Program-made: the position numbers and the translations under genes | Notes under the pieces: generated by a model | What the model was told of the DNA's origin: nothing | Seen by the model: only the letters and a program-made list of their open reading frames with translations | Database searches by the model: none | Source: Sipunculus nudus | Taxonomy: Eukaryota > Annelida > Sipuncula > Golfingiida > Sipunculidae | Assembly: GCA_026874595.1 (NCBI GenBank) | Contig: CM049316.1 | Location: 57,049,676-57,113,675 of the forward strand | Reading direction: 5' to 3' | Length of the DNA: 64,000 bases | Part shown: positions 62,301-64,000 of the stretch, in pieces | Position numbering within the stretch: the stretch's first letter is position 1 | Layout: every line of letters begins with the position of its first letter

Positions 62301-63817
62301 CAATTAAATAAGAGCAACTGCCTTTACAGAACACTTTACACTTATATCTCTTTTGCCAGATATCCACGCGTCCCGTATTTCTTTGAATTTTGGAAGTCTC
62401 ATAAATAGGTGAGAAAATTGGTAAAAAGTAGAAAATATATACGTTTAGCAGCTGATGAAACTGCCATGCTCAATAAACAAAGGAAGGTAAAAGGTAATCC
62501 CTGCATTAATTTATCAGGTACCGGATCATTTGCATCCAATTTATCATGTTGTTTATTGGTGGTTAATTCACATTATAATTATGTTACCACAATTTTATTT
62601 ACAGATGAATTCTTAGCCATCATACAGTCCAGATATGTATGCAGTATCTTCTCTTTTTGTTCAAAATAAAATTAACATCAAGGTGTTTCGTATAAATTCC
62701 ACCTATACAACTATCCATCATTGAGAGGAACGTAGTTATTAAGTGTTTTATAGAGAAATTTTCCAAGATGAGTATGAAAGTTACTTTTGTATATTCCATT
62801 ATAAACTAGTTTCCATTTCACCTCGATAGTATTTTCTCGGTTTCTGTTATACCACACTTTCTGAACTGTGAACGTGTATATATTTCTATCATTTTAAAAG
62901 TATCCAATGCCTTTAAACTATGCACAGTTACAACACTGTCAACTTCATATCCTTCATCCTGTAATTTTGTATACTCTTTAGGCTATAAACCCGTCTCTCA
63001 AAGTTTTTGGAATGGCCTGTTTTAATGCTATCAAAAATATCAAAATATCTGATATATGTGATTCATAATGCATTCTTCTCATGAATTTTTTCATATGCTG
63101 TCTGTCCATGGATCCTTGGGGGGTTGGGGGATATTAGGTAGCCCTCTAACCCTGAGCCCGCAGGGTCTGCTTACCCCCCCCCCCCCCCCAAACATACCAC
63201 CTGGATCCGGCTCTATAGATCAGATGACTTGAGGTCATGATGCAGTTGGGCTAAAAGGAGGTATCCGGTAGAATTCTACGCGCAAACACGCAGAATACAT
63301 CACTGCATTCGAAAAAAAAAACAAAAGTTATGAGATCAATTCAGGTGTAGGGAGGTATTTGTGACAAATGGAACATCTTACCTTGGCATTCTGTTTTATC
63401 AGATTTTCGATGTCTAAGACCAAATACTTTTTTCGTAAGGAAACTCGTAGTCCAAGAAAACGGTCTGGGTTGTCTGGCGCCAATCGAAGACGAAGTTTAC
63501 ACACAACCGTTGTTCTAATTTCTCGCGCGTTCTGAAAAGAATTGTTTCAGAATTGAATAAAATAACTACCCGAAGATGCTGCTCAAACTATCCTGTTCAA
63601 AGGCTGTGCCGGGAACTACAACTGTAATACTGCACCATTCGAACAAAGTCGAATATTATATTTTATGAATCAAATTGAAGTTACCCGAATTTCAATTCTT
63701 GTGACTTTATCCTGATGAATATCCTGTATTGAATTTATTCCCTCTAAAACTGAAATAGTAGAGATAATACCTGCATATATCGTATACTCTTACCTTCAGG
63801 TCCTGTTCGGACTCCAT
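54860..63817 (-). CDS. RNF31-like: HOIP/RNF31-like PUB-NZFx3-pseudoRING2-LDD protein (13 exons)
   Basis: Exons in order (minus): 63817-63794, 63531-63382, 61459-61307, 61035-60830, 60558-59481, 59257-59123, 58834-58703, 57878-57636, 57087-57030, 56676-56564, 56300-56190, 55854-55742, 55016-54860. Every intron is GT-AG, phases agree at all 12 junctions, and the sum is 2,673 nt, giving 890 residues and a TAA stop. The start ATG at 63817 has a good context (ACACCATGG). Domains: PUB about 20-170; low-complexity 178-537; NZFs at 550-567, 593-610, 640-657; RING2-like 728-784; LDD-like about 785-890. Human HOIP (about 1,070 residues) has the same order plus UBA, RING1 and IBR between the NZFs and RING2; here one 58-nt exon bridges that place. 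HOIP makes Met1-linked ubiquitin chains in NF-kB and innate signalling. This copy lacks the E2-binding RING1 and the catalytic Cys, so I infer a ubiquitin-binding, non-catalytic paralogue. A decaying gene copy is possible, but all 13 exons are open. Confidence 0.8.
55228..55440. repeat. Probable repeat insertion in the last intron, with poly-C
   Basis: A purine-rich block ending in a 22-base poly-C (about 55,400-55,421) followed by GGATCCACTACTGG, lying between exons 12 and 13. It resembles the tail of a dispersed element; no termini defined. Confidence 0.4.
55742..55854 (-). CDS. Exon 12: LDD linker exon
   Basis: A 113-nt exon, phase 0 to phase 2 (acceptor TTAAACAG, donor TG|GTGAGT). It encodes KNKVKHLGYVDWLEHEAK and onward to TRGCNQDVLKDEAVKGTQL with the first two bases of a Cys codon. 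The order matches the HOIP segment between HHPRDC and the Y-x-x-Y-L helix, including the Arg-Gly, Asp-Glu-Ala and Leu-Cys landmarks. Its phase-2 donor fits both the LDD exon at 55,016 and the second one at 2,371. Confidence 0.7.
56190..56676 (-). CDS. Exons 10-11: RING2-like zinc domain lacking the catalytic Cys
   Basis: Exon 10 (56676-56564) encodes CPKC at 728-731, then 15 residues, then C747-x2-C750-x4-C755-x2-C758. Exon 11 (56300-56190) encodes Cys766, Cys772, Cys778 and the block HHPRDC (779-784). The same block (HHPRDC) occurs in human HOIP RING2/LDD as I recall it. In HOIP the catalytic Cys885 sits 11 residues after the second Cys of CPKC and five before the next zinc Cys. The aligned residue here is Phe742, and the His two further on is Gln744. 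Zinc ligands are kept while the catalytic pair is lost, as expected for a pseudo-RING2. The acceptor of exon 11 lies directly against a (TA)n tract. Confidence 0.78.
56308..56368. repeat. (TA)n tract abutting a splice acceptor
   Basis: About 30 TA units. On the minus strand they run into TACACACCAG, the acceptor of the exon at 56,300, so the usual pyrimidine tract is replaced by UA repeats. Confidence 0.9.
57030..57087 (-). CDS. Exon 9: 58-nt bridging exon
   Basis: A strong acceptor (pyrimidine-rich TCCTCTTCTATTTCTGACAG) is followed by 58 nt that run from phase 0 to phase 1 before a GTATGC donor. It encodes VNGADHQTDVPKTLKDDNI and the first base of the next codon. The end resembles the short helix before RING2 in HOIP (L-x-E-N-G-I then CPKC). 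This exon is what makes exon 8 and the RING2 exon compatible in phase. It also shows that UBA, RING1 and IBR (over 400 residues in human HOIP) have no room here. The call rests on phase, splice signals and this short similarity. Confidence 0.6.
57636..57878 (-). CDS. Exon 8: NZF zinc finger 3 and acidic tail
   Basis: A 243-nt phase 0-0 exon. Cysteines at 640, 643, 654 and 657, again with Thr-Phe after the second Cys, indicate a ubiquitin-type NZF. A polar stretch of about 50 residues rich in Asn, Asp, Ser and Glu follows. The donor is GAG|GTGAAC. Human HOIP has one other zinc finger plus two NZFs in this part of the protein, so three in a row is consistent with the family. Confidence 0.8.
58414..58610 (+). 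repeat. Intronic copy of the dispersed repeat
   Basis: Carries the family landmarks: CAGGTTTCCATGG, GACCCTTGGATTTTAATT, TTTCTAGGTCAAATTGTTACG, a GGACAAAG box and CAGCTGAGCTAAAAACT. It lies in the intron between exons 7 and 8. Confidence 0.65.
58703..58834 (-). CDS. Exon 7: NZF zinc finger 2
   Basis: A 132-nt phase 0-0 exon. Cysteines at 593, 596, 607 and 610 form C-x2-C-x10-C-x2-C, and the Thr-Phe dipeptide follows the second Cys, as in ubiquitin-binding NZFs. The ATG at the exon's first codon is internal and is not considered a start, because the upstream exons join in frame. Confidence 0.8.
59123..59257 (-). CDS. Exon 6: NZF zinc finger 1
   Basis: A 135-nt phase 0-0 exon. Cysteines at residues 550, 553, 564 and 567 give C-x2-C-x10-C-x2-C, the RanBP2/NZF spacing. 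The usual Trp two residues before the first Cys is replaced (L-R-C), and the ubiquitin-contacting Thr-Phe pair after the second Cys is Gln-Phe. It may therefore bind ubiquitin weakly or bind another partner. It ends with a slightly unusual donor GAG|GTTTGT. Confidence 0.75.
59481..60558 (-). CDS. Exon 5: large low-complexity linker exon
   Basis: A single 1,078-nt exon (acceptor after GTTTATCTTCAG, donor CCG|GTAACT) adds about 360 residues between PUB and the first zinc finger. It is built of degenerate units of about a dozen residues in which DP, VP, VSE and HVP recur (for example DPVVHVPVTGDP, then SVPDVTG), so it looks like an expanded, diverged short tandem repeat. It has no predicted globular fold, and is rich in Pro, Ser, Thr, Asp and Glu, in the manner of a disordered spacer. 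Open frames on the opposite strand here (for example 60,149-60,349) follow from the repetitive composition and are not taken as genes. Confidence 0.75.
60830..63817 (-). CDS. Exons 1-4: N-terminus and PUB domain
   Basis: Exon 1 encodes eight residues (MESEQDLK). Exons 2 and 3 are 150 and 153 nt, both phase 0 to 0. Exon 4 is 206 nt, ending phase 2 at CA|GTAAGT. The product aligns along its length with the PUB domain of HOIP: a helix around LRKKYLVLDIENLIKQNAK, a helix around RLLAALDYLYSIGLDL, then the W-x-x-I-x-F block, then KILNLFGYS with a closing helix ELFLARAELCCFL. In HOIP this domain is a docking site for PIM peptides of OTULIN, SPATA2 and VCP. Intron 2 (61,460-63,381) is the largest in the gene and holds several poly-G/poly-C and (TA)/(CA) tracts, which suggests repeat insertions. 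Confidence 0.82.
61742..62200. repeat. Poly-G/C-rich, low-complexity part of intron 2
   Basis: Poly-G runs at about 61,811-61,839, then near 62,128-62,158 a G-run facing a C-run (TTGGGGGGGGG ... CCCCATCCCCCCCC), then (CA)/(TA). A very similar C-rich phrase with GACGCTCCTGT occurs at 52,491-52,523, hinting at a dispersed element end. Confidence 0.45.
62201..63381. other. Rest of intron 2
   Basis: AT-rich, with a poly-C tract near 63,174-63,189; short frames only. No additional exon was needed, since exons 2 and 3 join in phase 0. Confidence 0.45.
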
Positions 63818-64000
63818 GGTGTAGGCCTACCCCTGGCAGTCTGATGAAATAGGTTCAGTAGCTAGAATCAGCTAATCACTTAGCTTCAACAGAAACATAC
63901 AGTTTACTGATAGGTTGACCGGAGGAAAACAAATTGTGAGGGAAACAAAATCCTATTAATATATTCGCAAAGAGGACCTAAAATTCCCCTTGTGTCAATT

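Overview
The window is nuclear DNA of an animal, most likely a bivalve mollusc. The evidence is spliced genes with GT-AG introns, very AT-rich non-coding DNA, satellites, Penelope-like, LINE, LTR and DNA elements, many (TA)n/(GT)n microsatellites and long poly-G/C tracts. The bivalve assignment is an inference from repeat style, not a proof. No prokaryotic, viral, rRNA or tRNA gene was recognised.

Layout. 1-5.4 kb: mostly non-coding, with one isolated coding exon (2224-2371, minus) that encodes an LDD-type C-terminal piece of a HOIP/RNF31-like protein, and a dispersed repeat at about 3.4-4.4 kb. 5.44-9.73 kb: satellite 1 (monomers of about 139 and 101 bp). 9.74-19.69 kb: satellite 2 (76-77 bp monomer with telomere-like CCCTAA words and a 2.14-kb higher-order repeat); diverged copies resume at 20.73-21.35 kb. 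21.4-29.1 kb: a graveyard of decayed elements (two LINE fragments, a pogo-like MITE, a 290-bp palindrome-bearing repeat in two copies, and a tandem repeat of about 0.45 kb). 29.66-42.71 kb: a 6.54-kb segment in two tandem copies, each carrying a 486-bp LTR. The right copy belongs to a coding-poor LTR element whose 3' LTR (to 47,580) is split at its first bases by a 3.9-kb 5'-truncated LINE. 48.8-51.4 kb: head-to-tail Penelope-like element pieces between (TA)n tracts, each with a hammerhead ribozyme motif. 51.6-54.86 kb: nothing recognised. 54.86-63.82 kb: one gene on the minus strand.

The gene is the highlight. Thirteen exons can be joined with matching phases at every junction, giving 2,673 nt (890 codons plus stop). 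The order is PUB domain, a 360-residue low-complexity exon, three RanBP2/NZF zinc fingers, a RING2-like zinc domain and an LDD-like C-terminus. This is the order of HOIP (RNF31, catalytic subunit of the linear ubiquitin assembly complex), but UBA, RING1 and IBR are absent. The residue at the catalytic-cysteine position of RING2 is Phe. The protein therefore looks like a ubiquitin-binding pseudo-ligase rather than an enzyme. A second LDD exon of identical length and phase lies 52 kb downstream on the same strand, beyond all the satellites and transposons. It is either an alternative last-domain exon of this gene or a relic of a tandem paralogue.
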